Positions 43,119 through 51,414 of a stretch of DNA of 64,000 bases are shown one piece after another. Source of the stretch: Hymenobacter sp. GOD-10R (lineage in GTDB: Bacteria; Bacteroidota; Bacteroidia; Cytophagales; Hymenobacteraceae); the NCBI RefSeq assembly GCF_035609205.1, contig NZ_CP141184.1, positions 186,001 to 250,000 on the forward strand. The letters run 5' to 3'. Below the pieces are notes generated by a model, which worked only from the letters and a program-made list of their open reading frames with translations, was not told the DNA's origin and did not search any database. Within the stretch, counting starts at the first letter, position 1, and every line of letters starts with the position of its first letter. Position numbers and translations under genes: made by a program.

Positions 43119-46100
43119 TTATAATGCCGTGACGGGTATAGCCGTCGGGCTGTAGTTGAGGTTTGGAGAAAGCCACCGTTCGAGGTCGGTAACAGGCATG
43201 TTCTTGCGTTGCGCAATGTCCTCCACCTGATCTTTACCAATCTTACCTAGGCCGAAGTAGCGTGAGTCGGGGTGGGCGTAGTAGAGCCCGCTGACCGAAG
43301 ATGCCGGGTACATGGCTAGGTTTTCGGTGAGGTGAATACCCGTTTTGTTTTCGGCATCGAGCAGCTCAAACAGCGTGATTTTCTCGGTGTGGTCGGGGCA
43401 GCCGGGGTAGCCCGGTGCCGGGCGCACGCCGCGGTACTTCTCCTGAATCAGCTCGTCGCCGCTGAGGTTTTCGTTCGGCGAATAGCCCCAGAATTCCTCC
43501 CGCACGCGCTGGTGCAGGCGCTCGGCAAATGCCTCAGCCAAACGGTCAGCCAGGGCTTTGATCATGATGCTGGAGTAGTCATCGTGGTCAGCCTCAAACT
43601 TTTCGAGCAGCTTTTCAATACCTAGGCCCGCCGTCACGGCAAAGCCGCCGATGTAGTCGGCGCGGCCGGTTTCTTTGGGTGCCACGAAGTCGGAGAAAGC
43701 TAGGTTCGGAATCTTGGGTCCTTTCTCGCCTTGCTGGCGCAGGGTGAAGAACTCGGTAGTCACTTGCTCGCGGTTGTCGTCCGCGTAGATTTCGATGGTG
43801 TCGTAACCTACCGTGTTGGCCGGCCAGAAACCAACCACTGCCCGCGCCGTCAGCAGCTTCTCGTCGATGACTTTACGCAGCATAGCTTGGGCGTCTTCAA
43901 ACAGCTTCGTGGCTGCTTCTCCCAGCGTCTCATCTTGCAAGATGCGGGGGTAGCGGCCGCGTAGCTCCCAAGTATGGAAGAAGGGCGTCCAGTCGATATA
44001 CTTGGCTAGTTCATCAAGCGGGTAATCTTCCAACACCTTCGTGCCTAGGAAGCTAGGCTTCGTGATAGGTGTGGCTTCCCAGTTCGATTTGAACTGATTT
44101 TCGCGGGCTGCTTCAATGGTGAGGTACTGCTTGTCGCGCTGACGACCAGCGTGGTCGTCGCGGAGCTGGCGGTATTCCTCTAGCACTGTGCTGGCGTACA
44201 TATCCTTGCCCGAACCGAGCAGACCCGCAGCCACACCCACGCTGCGCGAGGCATCGTGCACGTGCACCACCGGACCGGTGTAAGAAGGCGCAATCTTAAC
44301 AGCCGTGTGTAGGCGCGAGGTGGTGGCGCCACCAATGAGCAGCGGCGTTTTCAAGCCGCGCTTCTCCATTTCGGCTGCCACGTATACCATCTCATCCAGG
44401 GAAGGCGTAATCAGGCCGCTCAAGCCGATAATATCGGCGCCTTGCTTCTGCGCTTCGTCCAGAATCTTCTCCAGCGGTACCATTACTCCTAGGTCCACAA
44501 TGTCAAAGTTATTGCAGGCTAGTACCACGCCCACGATGTTCTTACCGATGTCGTGCACGTCGCCTTTTACAGTGGCTAGTAGGATCTTACCGGCGGTCTG
44601 GCGCTCCGTGCCTTCTTTTTCGGCTTGCAGATACGGTTCTAGATAAGCCACGGCTTTCTTCATCACCCGCGCTGACTTTACGACTTGCGGCAGGAACATC
44701 TTGCCCGCGCCAAACAAGTCGCCGACCACGTTCATGCCGGCCATTAGCGGTCCTTCAATCACGTCGAGGGGGCGGCCAACCTGCTGGCGTACCTCTTCTG
44801 TGTCTTCGTCGATGAATTCGGTAATGCCTTTCACCAGCGCGTGCTTCAAGCGCTCGGCTACGGGTAGGCTGCGCCATTCGTCAGCTACAACGACGGCTTT
44901 ATCCTTCTGCTTAACGGTATCGGCAAAGTTCACGAGGCGCTCGGTGGCATCGTCGCGGCGGTTGAGCAGCACGTCTTCGCAAAGCTCCAGCAAGTCCTTC
45001 GGTACGTCATCGTACACAGCTAGCTGACTGGGGTTTACAATGCCCATGTCGAGACCAGCGCGGATGGCGTGGTACAGGAAAGCTGAGTGCATGGCCTCCC
45101 GCACAACGTCGTTGCCGCGATACGAGAAGCTGACGTTGCTCACGCCACCGCTGGTGCGGGCACCGGGCAGGTTCTCCTTGATCCAGCGTACGGCATTAAT
45201 GAAGTCAACCGCATAGTTGCGGTGCTCTTCAATGCCAGTGCCAACGGTCAAGATGTTGGGGTCGAAGATGATGTCGGTGGCTGGGAAGCCGACCTCGTTC
45301 ACCAAGATGTCATAGCTACGCTTACAGATTTCGATGCGGCGCTCGTAGCTGTCCGCCTGACCGTCTTCGTCGAAGGCCATTACTACCACGGCAGCACCGT
45401 ATTGGCGCACAGTGCGGGCCCGCTCCTTGAACATCTCTTCGCCTTCTTTGAGCGAAATCGAGTTTACGATGCTCTTGCCTTGCACGCACTTTAAGCCAGC
45501 TTCCAGTACGCTCCACTTCGAGGAGTCGATCATGAGGGGCACGCGGGCAATATCGGGCTCGGAGGCAATCAGGTTGAGGAAGGTCGTCATGGCCTGCTCC
45601 GAATCAAGCATGCCTTCGTCCATGTTAACATCAATAACCTGTGCGCCGCCTTCCACTTGGGCGCGCGCTACAGCCAGAGCTTCTTCGTAAGCACCTGTGC
45701 GGATAAGGCGGGCGAAAGCGCGCGAGCCGGTTACGTTGCACCGTTCGCCTACGTTCACAAACAGGCTGTTATCATCAAACCCGAAGGGCTCCAAACCGCT
45801 CAGGCGCGTAACCGCGGGTATTTCGGGCAGCGGCCTAGGTTTGTACTGATCTACTAGGCGGGCTAGCTCGCCGATGTGCTGAGGCGTAGTGCCGCAGCAG
45901 CCCCCAATGACGGTTATAATGCCATCTTGTAAGTAGTTCTCCACCACGTCGGCAAATTCCTGCGCAGATTCGTCGTAGCCGCCAAAAGCGTTTGGCAGAC
46001 CAGCATTTGGGTAAGCCGAAATGTGCACGTCCGAAATGCGACTGAGCTCCTGTACATACTGCTTAAGCTGGGCGGCACCTAGGGCACAGTTTAGGCCCAC

Positions 46101-46832
46101 ACTCAGCAGCGGTAAGTGGCTGATAGAGTTCCAGAAAGCCTCTACCGTCTGACCCGAGAGTGTACGACCGGAGGCATCCGTGATAGTACCGGAAATCATG
46201 ATGGGCACTACACGGCCGCCTTCATCGAAGAACTTCTGCACCGCAAACAGTGCCGCCTTGGCGTTGAGCGTATCGAAGATCGTCTCGATCAGCAAGGCAT
46301 CGACGCCGCCATCAATCAGGCCGCGCACTTGCTCGTGGTAAGCAGTGGCTAGCTCATCGAAGGTGATGGCGCGGAAACCAGGCCGGTTTACGTCGGGCGA
46401 GAGAGAAGCCGTACGGTTCGTTGGGCCAATAGCACCAGCCACGAACCTAGGTTTACTTGGGTTCTTAGCGGTGTACTCGTCGGCGGCATCACGAGCCAAG
46501 CGAGCCGACTCATAATTAAGCTCATACACAACGTGTTCCAGTGCATAGTCAGCCTGAGCGATGGTCGTGCCACTGAATGTGTTCGTCTCCACCATATCGG
46601 CGCCGGCCGCAAAGTATTCTGCGTGAATACTGCGGATAATGTCGGGCTGGGTGAGGCTTAGTAGGTCGTTGTTACCGCGTAGCGGCTTGGGATGATCCGC
46701 GAAGCGGGTGCCCCGAAAATCTTCCTCCGTCAGCGGATAGCGCTGAATCATAGTACCCATCGCGCCGTCGAGCACGAGGATGCGCTGTTGGAGGATGTCG
46801 TAAAGCGGGGAGTCGGGACAGGCTATTTTCAT
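43119..46832 (-). CDS. metH: Cobalamin-dependent methionine synthase
   Basis: 1237 residues, full length for a four-module MetH. It moves a methyl group from methyl-THF to homocysteine through cobalamin. Modules in order: homocysteine domain ([47 protein letters not shown], with the zinc Cys residues); pterin-binding domain ([33 protein letters not shown]); B12 cap and binding domain ([16 protein letters not shown], His near 760); and the C-terminal reactivation domain ([39 protein letters not shown]). The start codon is preceded by an unusually good Shine-Dalgarno sequence (AGAAGGAG) and by a SAM-I riboswitch. Confidence 0.97.
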   Translation of the reverse strand: MKIACPDSPLYDILQQRILVLDGAMGTMIQRYPLTEEDFRGTRFADHPKPLRGNNDLLSLTQPDIIRSIHAEYFAAGADMVETNTFSGTTIAQADYALEHVVYELNYESARLARDAADEYTAKNPSKPRFVAGAIGPTNRTASLSPDVNRPGFRAITFDELATAYHEQVRGLIDGGVDALLIETIFDTLNAKAALFAVQKFFDEGGRVVPIMISGTITDASGRTLSGQTVEAFWNSISHLPLLSVGLNCALGAAQLKQYVQELSRISDVHISAYPNAGLPNAFGGYDESAQEFADVVENYLQDGIITVIGGCCGTTPQHIGELARLVDQYKPRPLPEIPAVTRLSGLEPFGFDDNSLFVNVGERCNVTGSRAFARLIRTGAYEEALAVARAQVEGGAQVIDVNMDEGMLDSEQAMTTFLNLIASEPDIARVPLMIDSSKWSVLEAGLKCVQGKSIVNSISLKEGEEMFKERARTVRQYGAAVVVMAFDEDGQADSYERRIEICKRSYDILVNEVGFPATDIIFDPNILTVGTGIEEHRNYAVDFINAVRWIKENLPGARTSGGVSNVSFSYRGNDVVREAMHSAFLYHAIRAGLDMGIVNPSQLAVYDDVPKDLLELCEDVLLNRRDDATERLVNFADTVKQKDKAVVVADEWRSLPVAERLKHALVKGITEFIDEDTEEVRQQVGRPLDVIEGPLMAGMNVVGDLFGAGKMFLPQVVKSARVMKKAVAYLEPYLQAEKEGTERQTAGKILLATVKGDVHDIGKNIVGVVLACNNFDIVDLGVMVPLEKILDEAQKQGADIIGLSGLITPSLDEMVYVAAEMEKRGLKTPLLIGGATTSRLHTAVKIAPSYTGPVVHVHDASRSVGVAAGLLGSGKDMYASTVLEEYRQLRDDHAGRQRDKQYLTIEAARENQFKSNWEATPITKPSFLGTKVLEDYPLDELAKYIDWTPFFHTWELRGRYPRILQDETLGEAATKLFEDAQAMLRKVIDEKLLTARAVVGFWPANTVGYDTIEIYADDNREQVTTEFFTLRQQGEKGPKIPNLAFSDFVAPKETGRADYIGGFAVTAGLGIEKLLEKFEADHDDYSSIMIKALADRLAEAFAERLHQRVREEFWGYSPNENLSGDELIQEKYRGVRPAPGYPGCPDHTEKITLFELLDAENKTGIHLTENLAMYPASSVSGLYYAHPDSRYFGLGKIGKDQVEDIAQRKNMPVTDLERWLSPNLNYSPTAIPVTAL

Positions 46833-46903
46833 GGTTCTCCTTCTGAAAGTCGGCGTACTGGTCGAGCCTATCCAGAAAGAGAAAACTGCGGGTGCAGGTT
46901 CCG
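46830..46903 (-). promoter_or_regulatory. metH leader: predicted translational expression platform
   Basis: The leader between the riboswitch and metH holds two overlapping pairing options. TTCTCTTTCTG (46873-46883) can pair with CAGAAGGAGAA (46835-46845, the Shine-Dalgarno region) with one G-U pair, hiding the ribosome site. CTTTCTGGATA (46869-46879) can instead pair perfectly with TATCCAGAAAG (46999-47009), which includes part of the 5' strand of riboswitch stem P1. The two options exclude each other, as do the second option and P1. SAM binding would thus favour the hidden state. All pairings were read directly; the switching model is inference. Confidence 0.65.
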
Positions 46904-47013
46904 TACTTATCTTCTTCGGTCCATTTTTTTTGCCGAATGGGAGTTGGCACCTTGTTTCACTCAGGTTGCCAAGACGTCGCAGGGCCCAGTCCCTCAGTCT
47001 TTCTGGATAAGTA
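46904..47013 (-). ncRNA. SAM-I (S-box) riboswitch upstream of metH
   Basis: A 110-base element on the minus strand. Stem P1 is TACTTATC (47006-47013) with GATAAGTA (46904-46911), eight perfect pairs. Between them are the S-box conserved blocks in order: CTGAGGGACTGGGCCC (P2 with its kink-turn side), TTGGCAACC, AAGGTGCCAACTCCC, and the 3' GAAGATAAG. These match the SAM-I consensus closely. It binds S-adenosylmethionine and should lower metH (and probably metF) expression when methionine-derived SAM is plentiful. Confidence 0.93.
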
Positions 47014-47019
47014 TCAAGG

Positions 47020-47027
47020 CAAAGATA
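47020..47027 (-). promoter_or_regulatory. -7 box of the metH riboswitch transcript
   Basis: Minus-strand TATCTTTG matches TAnnTTTG exactly. Its predicted start site, about seven bases downstream (near 47013), coincides with the first base of riboswitch stem P1, which supports both calls. The -33 region reads TTTAC instead of TTTG. Confidence 0.7.
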
Positions 47028-47209
47028 CGTTAGAAGTGTGGAAAAGTAAATGCAGCATGAAACAGGAGCTTAGTGCTGCATCCAAGTAAGCCGTAGCGGG
47101 TGTTTTTACCAGCGCTCTACTGCGTTATTTTAACGTTAGCTGCAATGTCCAGGCTCCATGTCGTCTTGGCACAGCAAGGACTTTATTACGCATGCAACTG
47201 CACAGCAGA

Positions 47210-47255
47210 GAGCCCCGCTACGGTTGCGTTGAACAACACAACCGTAGCGGGGCTC
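47210..47255. other. 17-bp perfect hairpin, terminator-like
   Basis: GAGCCCCGCTACGGTTG (47210-47226) pairs perfectly with CAACCGTAGCGGGGCTC (47239-47255) around a 12-base loop. It lies 40 bases after the stop of the small Lys-rich gene. There is no T-run on either side, so it may be a factor-dependent terminator or a repeat. Confidence 0.6.
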
Positions 47256-47294
47256 CCTAACAAGGTAAAAGGGTAAGCTAGCTTTTTAGGCTGT

Positions 47295-47417
47295 CTAGTC
47301 CTTTTTGACACAATTAGGGACGGTTTTGCCTTCCTTCTTCTTGGTGCCTTCTTGTTCATAACCTTTCCAGCACGGATCTTTTTCTTTCTTCGAGGCGGAT
47401 GCTTTTTTCTCAGCCAT
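47295..47417 (-). CDS. Small Lys-rich protein with CWKGY...VPNCV motif (40 residues)
   Basis: A 40-codon frame from the ATG at 47417. The N-terminus AEKKASASKKEK is very basic; the rest reads DPCWKGYEQEGTKKKEGKTV then PNCVKKD. A CWKGY-x-x-x-G-x-K-K-x-x-GK-x-VPNC pattern recurs, from memory, in small proteins and C-terminal tails of other bacteria and of T4-like cyanophages; the function is not known to me. Two Cys could form a disulfide or metal site. No promoter box was found; a hairpin follows downstream. The lone position and motif conservation support it as a real gene. Confidence 0.7.
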   Translation of the reverse strand: MAEKKASASKKEKDPCWKGYEQEGTKKKEGKTVPNCVKKD

Positions 47418-47680
47418 GATCGGTAGGAATTAGTAAGTGGGTGAGTGAGGTACGCTTAGTGACTGAAGAAGGCTTACGGTTTGTTGAGCTCACTGTTCAA
47501 CTTTCACGTAAAAAGCCAACCTTTTATAGGCTCACCGCTTTTAAGGGAGTCACCTAGCCCACCTGCGTGCAGACTAGCGATGATGGAGGCCAAAAATTAT
47601 TTAAAACATTCGTGTAGCTACATGGTTCTTGGCAGTCAGAAAGCAGTGATTAACTGACGCATCTGCTTCCACTACACTGT

Positions 47681-48811
47681 ATGACACAATCAACCAAGCT
47701 TTTCACGCCCTTCACGATGGGCGCTCTTACGTTGCCCAACCGCTTTGCCATGGCCCCCATGACGCGGAGCCGCGCTAACAACGAAGGCAACGTACCCACC
47801 GACTCGACGGTAAAATACTACGAGCAGCGCGCCTCAGCCGGCCTGATCATTACCGAAGGCTCGCAGGTTTCGCAGCAGGCAGTGGGCTACATCTTCACGC
47901 CGGGCATCTACTCGGAGGAGCAAGTAGCTGGCTGGAAGAAAGTAACCGATGCCGTGCACGCTGCTGGTGGTCGTATCTTCATTCAGCTGTGGCACGTGGG
48001 CCGCATTTCGCACCCATTCTTCCACAATGGCGAGCTACCCGTAGCCCCTTCAGCTGTGCAGCCAACAGGCGTAAAAGCCTTCACGCTCAACGGCCAAGAA
48101 GAAATTCCGACTCCGCGCGCGCTGGAAACACAAGAAGTGAAAGCCGTTGTGGAAGACTTCCGCAAAGCTGCTGAAAATGCCAAGAAAGCTGGTTTTGATG
48201 GTGCTGAAATCCACGGCGCCAACGGCTACCTAATCGACCAGTTCATCCAAGACGGCTCCAACCAGCGCACCGACGAGTACGGCGGAAGCGTAGAGAACCG
48301 CGCCCGTTTTGCCCTCGAAGTGGTGAAAGCCGTATCGGACGTGCTCGGCGCGGACCGCACCGGTATTCGTCTGTCGCCAACGGGCGTGATGGGTGGCATC
48401 AACGACACCGACCGTCTAGGTACGTTCAGCTACGTGGTGGAGCAACTCAACCAGTTCAACCTCGCTTACCTGCACGTGATTGAGGCGCTGCCTGGTCACC
48501 CAATGGCGGCCCAGCCCGGCCAGGAGAAAGTAGCCCCAACGCTGCGTAAAATCTTCAACGGTCCGTTTATCCTGAACGGCGGCTACACCCAAGAAACTGC
48601 TGAGGCTGCTCTGGAAAACAACGAAGCAGACATCATTGCCTTCGGTGTGCCGTTCATCTCGAACCCTGACCTAGTAGAGCGCTTCCAGCAAGGAGCGGCC
48701 CTGAACGCCCCCGATCAAGCTACCTTCTACGGCGGCGATGATAAGGGCTACATCGACTATCCGTCGTTGGCGGAAGTTGAGCAGGCTACGCAAGATATCG
48801 TGGAGAAATAG
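47681..48811 (+). CDS. Old yellow enzyme family alkene reductase (NemA-like)
   Basis: 376 residues. An FMN-dependent TIM-barrel reductase that uses NAD(P)H to reduce electron-poor C=C bonds (enals, enones, nitro compounds). Motifs: LFTPFTMGALTLPNRFAMAP, YYEQRASAGLIITEGSQVS, FIQLWHVGRISHP, AEIHGANGYLIDQFIQDGSN with the substrate-binding His/Asn pair, DEYGGSVENRARFALEVV, and FGVPFISNPDL for FMN phosphate. A single-gene unit with a strong terminator at 48855. Physiological substrate unknown; detoxification is the usual guess. Confidence 0.95.
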   Translation: MTQSTKLFTPFTMGALTLPNRFAMAPMTRSRANNEGNVPTDSTVKYYEQRASAGLIITEGSQVSQQAVGYIFTPGIYSEEQVAGWKKVTDAVHAAGGRIFIQLWHVGRISHPFFHNGELPVAPSAVQPTGVKAFTLNGQEEIPTPRALETQEVKAVVEDFRKAAENAKKAGFDGAEIHGANGYLIDQFIQDGSNQRTDEYGGSVENRARFALEVVKAVSDVLGADRTGIRLSPTGVMGGINDTDRLGTFSYVVEQLNQFNLAYLHVIEALPGHPMAAQPGQEKVAPTLRKIFNGPFILNGGYTQETAEAALENNEADIIAFGVPFISNPDLVERFQQGAALNAPDQATFYGGDDKGYIDYPSLAEVEQATQDIVEK

Positions 48812-48854
48812 CCTCCACAATCGTTGCCTAGGTAGCTGAAGGATCTGCTACACA

Positions 48855-48901
48855 CCAAACAAGAAAGCCTACTGCTCGCACCAGTAGGCTTTCTTGTTTG
48901 G
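48855..48901 (+). terminator. Terminator of the old yellow enzyme gene
   Basis: A 20-bp perfect stem, CCAAACAAGAAAGCCTACTG (48855-48874) with its complement at 48882-48901, loop CTCGCAC. A-rich left and T-rich right flanks make it work in either direction. Confidence 0.93.
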
Positions 48902-49046
48902 TGGCAATTGGTCAAGCCTAGGTTATGGCGAAACCTTTTCTCTAAAAGCGAATCTGAAACTGAAGTAGGAAGGCACAACTTTTTGGCCTTGCTCCGACCT
49001 TCTCTAGGCTTCTGCGTACGCCTGTTCAACCAACCACCTAGTTGAC

Positions 49047-49925
49047 ATGACTACAGAACAGAACGAACCACGTCCTACCAATAGCGAACTGAACACGGGC
49101 TCTATGCCTTACCCAACGAGCCAGGAGGACATGAAGAGCAAGCCGGATTCGGACTTGTCGAACTACCAAGCCGCTGGCAAGCTCACCGGTAAGGTGGCCC
49201 TCATCACGGGTGGCGACTCCGGCATCGGTCGGGCCGTGGCTATTGCCTTTGCCAAGGAAGGCGCCGACGTAGCCGTGATATACCACGAAAACGCCAGCGA
49301 CGCCGACGTAACCGGCCAAGCGGTGAGAGCCGCCGGGCGGAAGTTTCTGTCCATCCAAGCGGATGTGCGCTCGGCCGACGCCTGCCGCAATGCGGTGCGT
49401 CAGACTTATGAAGAGCTAGGCGGCTTCAACATCTTGGTAAACAACGCCGCTTACCAGATGGGCTACGAAAACTTCGAAACCATCCCGGAGGAGAACATCC
49501 ACCGCACCTTCGATACCAACATCAAGGGCTACATCTTCATGGCGCAGGCGGCCATTCCGTTCCTGAAAGAAGGCGACTCCATCATCAATACGGGGAGCAT
49601 TGCGGGTATCGTCGGCAATCCACACCAAGTGGATTATGCTTCCACAAAAGGCGCTATTCACACCTTCACTAAGAGCCTAGCTGCTTACCTAGGGGAGAAG
49701 AAAATCCGAGTGAATGCCGTGCTGCCAGGCCCCATCTGGACGCCGCTTATTCCCGGCACCATGCTGGAAGAAGACCTGAAGAAATTCGGTTCGCAGACCA
49801 TGCTAGGTCGCCCCGGCCAGCCGGAAGAGCTAGCCCCGTCCTATGTATACTTTGCCTCGCAAGACGGTAGCTACAGCACTGGTAGCCTGCTCGAAGTAAC
49901 AGGTGGTATGCCGAAAGAAGGCTAG
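49047..49925 (+). CDS. SDR family oxidoreductase (YghA/YhdF-like), paralogue 1
   Basis: 292 residues. A family-specific N-terminal extension (PYPTSQEDMKSKPDSDLSNY) is followed by the SDR Rossmann fold: TGGDSGIGRAVAIAFAKEGA (cofactor loop), NNAAY, the catalytic Ser in NTGSIAG, and YASTKGAIHTF (catalytic Tyr and Lys). The YGHA/YhdF-type branch is often annotated as glucose 1-dehydrogenase or general aldehyde reductase and is often part of general stress responses; substrate here is unknown. A close paralogue with the same extension follows at 50272. Confidence 0.93.
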   Translation: MTTEQNEPRPTNSELNTGSMPYPTSQEDMKSKPDSDLSNYQAAGKLTGKVALITGGDSGIGRAVAIAFAKEGADVAVIYHENASDADVTGQAVRAAGRKFLSIQADVRSADACRNAVRQTYEELGGFNILVNNAAYQMGYENFETIPEENIHRTFDTNIKGYIFMAQAAIPFLKEGDSIINTGSIAGIVGNPHQVDYASTKGAIHTFTKSLAAYLGEKKIRVNAVLPGPIWTPLIPGTMLEEDLKKFGSQTMLGRPGQPEELAPSYVYFASQDGSYSTGSLLEVTGGMPKEG

Positions 49926-49934
49926 AGCTATTGT

Positions 49935-49970
49935 ACATGTAGCGCGGACTACAAAGTCCGCGCTACATGT
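49935..49970. repeat. Family C short palindrome, copy C1
   Basis: ACATGTAGCGCGGACT (49935-49950) pairs perfectly with AGTCCGCGCTACATGT (49955-49970), loop ACAA. It begins 10 bases after the stop of the first SDR gene. The GTAGCGCG end recalls family A, so C may be a reduced relative. Confidence 0.9.
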
Positions 49971-50010
49971 AGCTAATCTAGAGCAAGCTATGTGCCTGTC
50001 CTACCAGGTC

Positions 50011-50099
50011 GTCATCCCGACTAGCGGGAGAAATCTTGTGTGCTGACGTAAGTAGATATTGCCTTGGTCGGCGAGATTTCTTCCTTGATCAGAATGACA
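50011..50099. repeat. Family D inverted repeat
   Basis: GTCATCCCGACTAGCGGGAG then AAATCT pairs imperfectly with AGATTTCTTCC and GATCAGAATGAC at the right end. It lies between C1 and C2. Only one copy is in the window. Confidence 0.7.
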
Positions 50100-50110
50100 T
50101 TGCTAACACC

Positions 50111-50134
50111 AGCGCGGACTACAGAGTCCGCGCT
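50111..50134. repeat. Family C short palindrome, copy C2
   Basis: AGCGCGGACT (50111-50120) pairs with AGTCCGCGCT (50125-50134), loop ACAG, the same core as C1. Confidence 0.85.
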
Positions 50135-50153
50135 ACCAGCTGCCGCAACAGCT

Positions 50154-50192
50154 AAAAAGCCTTGCTACCTAGGTTGGTAGCAAGGCTTTTTT
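50154..50192 (+). terminator. Terminator between the SDR paralogues
   Basis: AAAAAGCCTTGCTACC (50154-50169) with GGTAGCAAGGCTTTTT (50176-50191), loop TAGGTT, followed by T. Confidence 0.92.
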
Positions 50193-50271
50193 GTTGCCTG
50201 CTACGTGAAGCTTCGACTGTGGAGCTAGGTTCTGCGTAAGCTGAGCTATACATCGTTCTGTTCTCTTACCC

Positions 50272-51162
50272 ATGACCAACCCCGAAGAATCTACCCCCGA
50301 GTTCCGGCCCATGGCCAGCGATATGAAGGCCGAAAAGCTGCCGTACCCAGCCAAGCAAGCCGATATGAAACAGCAGCCCGACTCCGACCTCGCTAATTAC
50401 AAAGCCGCGGGCAAGCTGGAAGGCAAAGTAGCCCTCATTACCGGCGCCGATTCTGGCATTGGCCGGGCTGTGGCTATTGCTTTCGCTAAAGAAGGCGCCA
50501 ACGTAGCCGTGCTCTACAACGAAAACGACGAGGACGCCGAGCAAACCAAGGCGCTGGTAGAAAAGGAGAATCGTAAGTGCTTGTTGCTCAAGTACGACGT
50601 GCGCGAGCCAGAGCACTGCCTGAGCGCCGTGCGCCGCACCCGCGACGAGCTAGGTGGCCTGAATGTGCTAGTCAACAACGCCGCTTTTCAGATGGCGCAG
50701 GAGAAGTTCGAGAACATTTTAGTCGAGCAGATTCGCCGCACCTTCGACACCAACATTCTTGGCTACATCTGGATGGCGCAGGCAGCCATCCCGCACCTGC
50801 AAAAAGGCGATTCTATCATCAATACGGGCAGCATCGTAGGCCTCACGGGCAACCCGATGCTGATTGACTATACCTGCACGAAGTCGGCTATTCACGCGCT
50901 TACTAAGTCGCTGGCTACTTACCTAGGGGAGAAGGATATTCGGGTAAACTGCGTAGTGCCCGGCCCCATCTGGACGCCCAACATCCCCGGCACCATGCCG
51001 GCCTCAGAAATCGACAATTACGGCCACGAGGTGGCTTTGAAGCGCCCCGGTCAACCCGAGGAGCTAGCCCCGGCTTATGTGCTGCTCGCCTCGCAAGATG
51101 GCTCCTTTATGACGGGCAGCCTCGTGCACGTGACGGGCGGCAAAATGTCGAGCGACCAGTAA
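50272..51162 (+). CDS. SDR family oxidoreductase (YghA/YhdF-like), paralogue 2
   Basis: 296 residues, alignable to paralogue 1 over the full length, including the N-terminal extension (KLPYPAKQADMKQQPDSDLA). Motifs: TGADSGIGRAVAIAFAKEGA, NNAAF, NTGSIVG and the catalytic pair in YTCTKSAIHAL. The terminator at 50154 separates the two genes, so they are probably regulated separately. Substrate is unknown; a divergence in the active-site region (YASTKG versus YTCTKS) suggests different preferences. Confidence 0.93.
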   Translation: MTNPEESTPEFRPMASDMKAEKLPYPAKQADMKQQPDSDLANYKAAGKLEGKVALITGADSGIGRAVAIAFAKEGANVAVLYNENDEDAEQTKALVEKENRKCLLLKYDVREPEHCLSAVRRTRDELGGLNVLVNNAAFQMAQEKFENILVEQIRRTFDTNILGYIWMAQAAIPHLQKGDSIINTGSIVGLTGNPMLIDYTCTKSAIHALTKSLATYLGEKDIRVNCVVPGPIWTPNIPGTMPASEIDNYGHEVALKRPGQPEELAPAYVLLASQDGSFMTGSLVHVTGGKMSSDQ

Positions 51163-51235
51163 GAGCTAGCTCATTCGAGCAGTAAAGGACCCGTTACGCG
51201 GAGCTTGCCAGACAACCTTATTTACTCCTCCAAAA

Positions 51236-51336
51236 CGTCATGCTGAGCCTGCCGAAGCATCTCGCGTGCAGTAGTAAACCCTATTGATTAGAGTTACCAC
51301 GGCACGCGAGATGCTTCGGCAGGCTCAGCATGCCCG
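51236..51336. repeat. Family B long inverted repeat, copy B3
   Basis: Arms of about 34 bases (51236-51269 and 51302-51336) with one mismatch near the outer end, starting CGTCATGCTGAGCCTGCC. The loop reads AGTAGTAAACCCTATTGATT and onward, near-identical to those of B1 and B2. It lies between the second SDR gene and the M20 peptidase gene. Confidence 0.92.
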
Positions 51337-51414
51337 TTTCTTAAGAGCCCTCTCAACACACTCGTAATTAGCCTAGCCTTTTCGTTTCTGAGCGTTTCGG
51401 ACGTACTTAAGCCC

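Larger units (their letters stand above)
49926..50271. other. Intergenic gap between the paired SDR genes, filled by repeats
   Basis: 346 bases that hold palindrome C1, inverted repeat D, palindrome C2 and the terminator at 50154. No gene is supported. Confidence 0.8.

Noticed and set aside
42968..43240. N-terminal extension of metF
   Set aside because: It is repeat A3 and the end of metH in another frame; the ATG at 42967 gives the usual MetF start.
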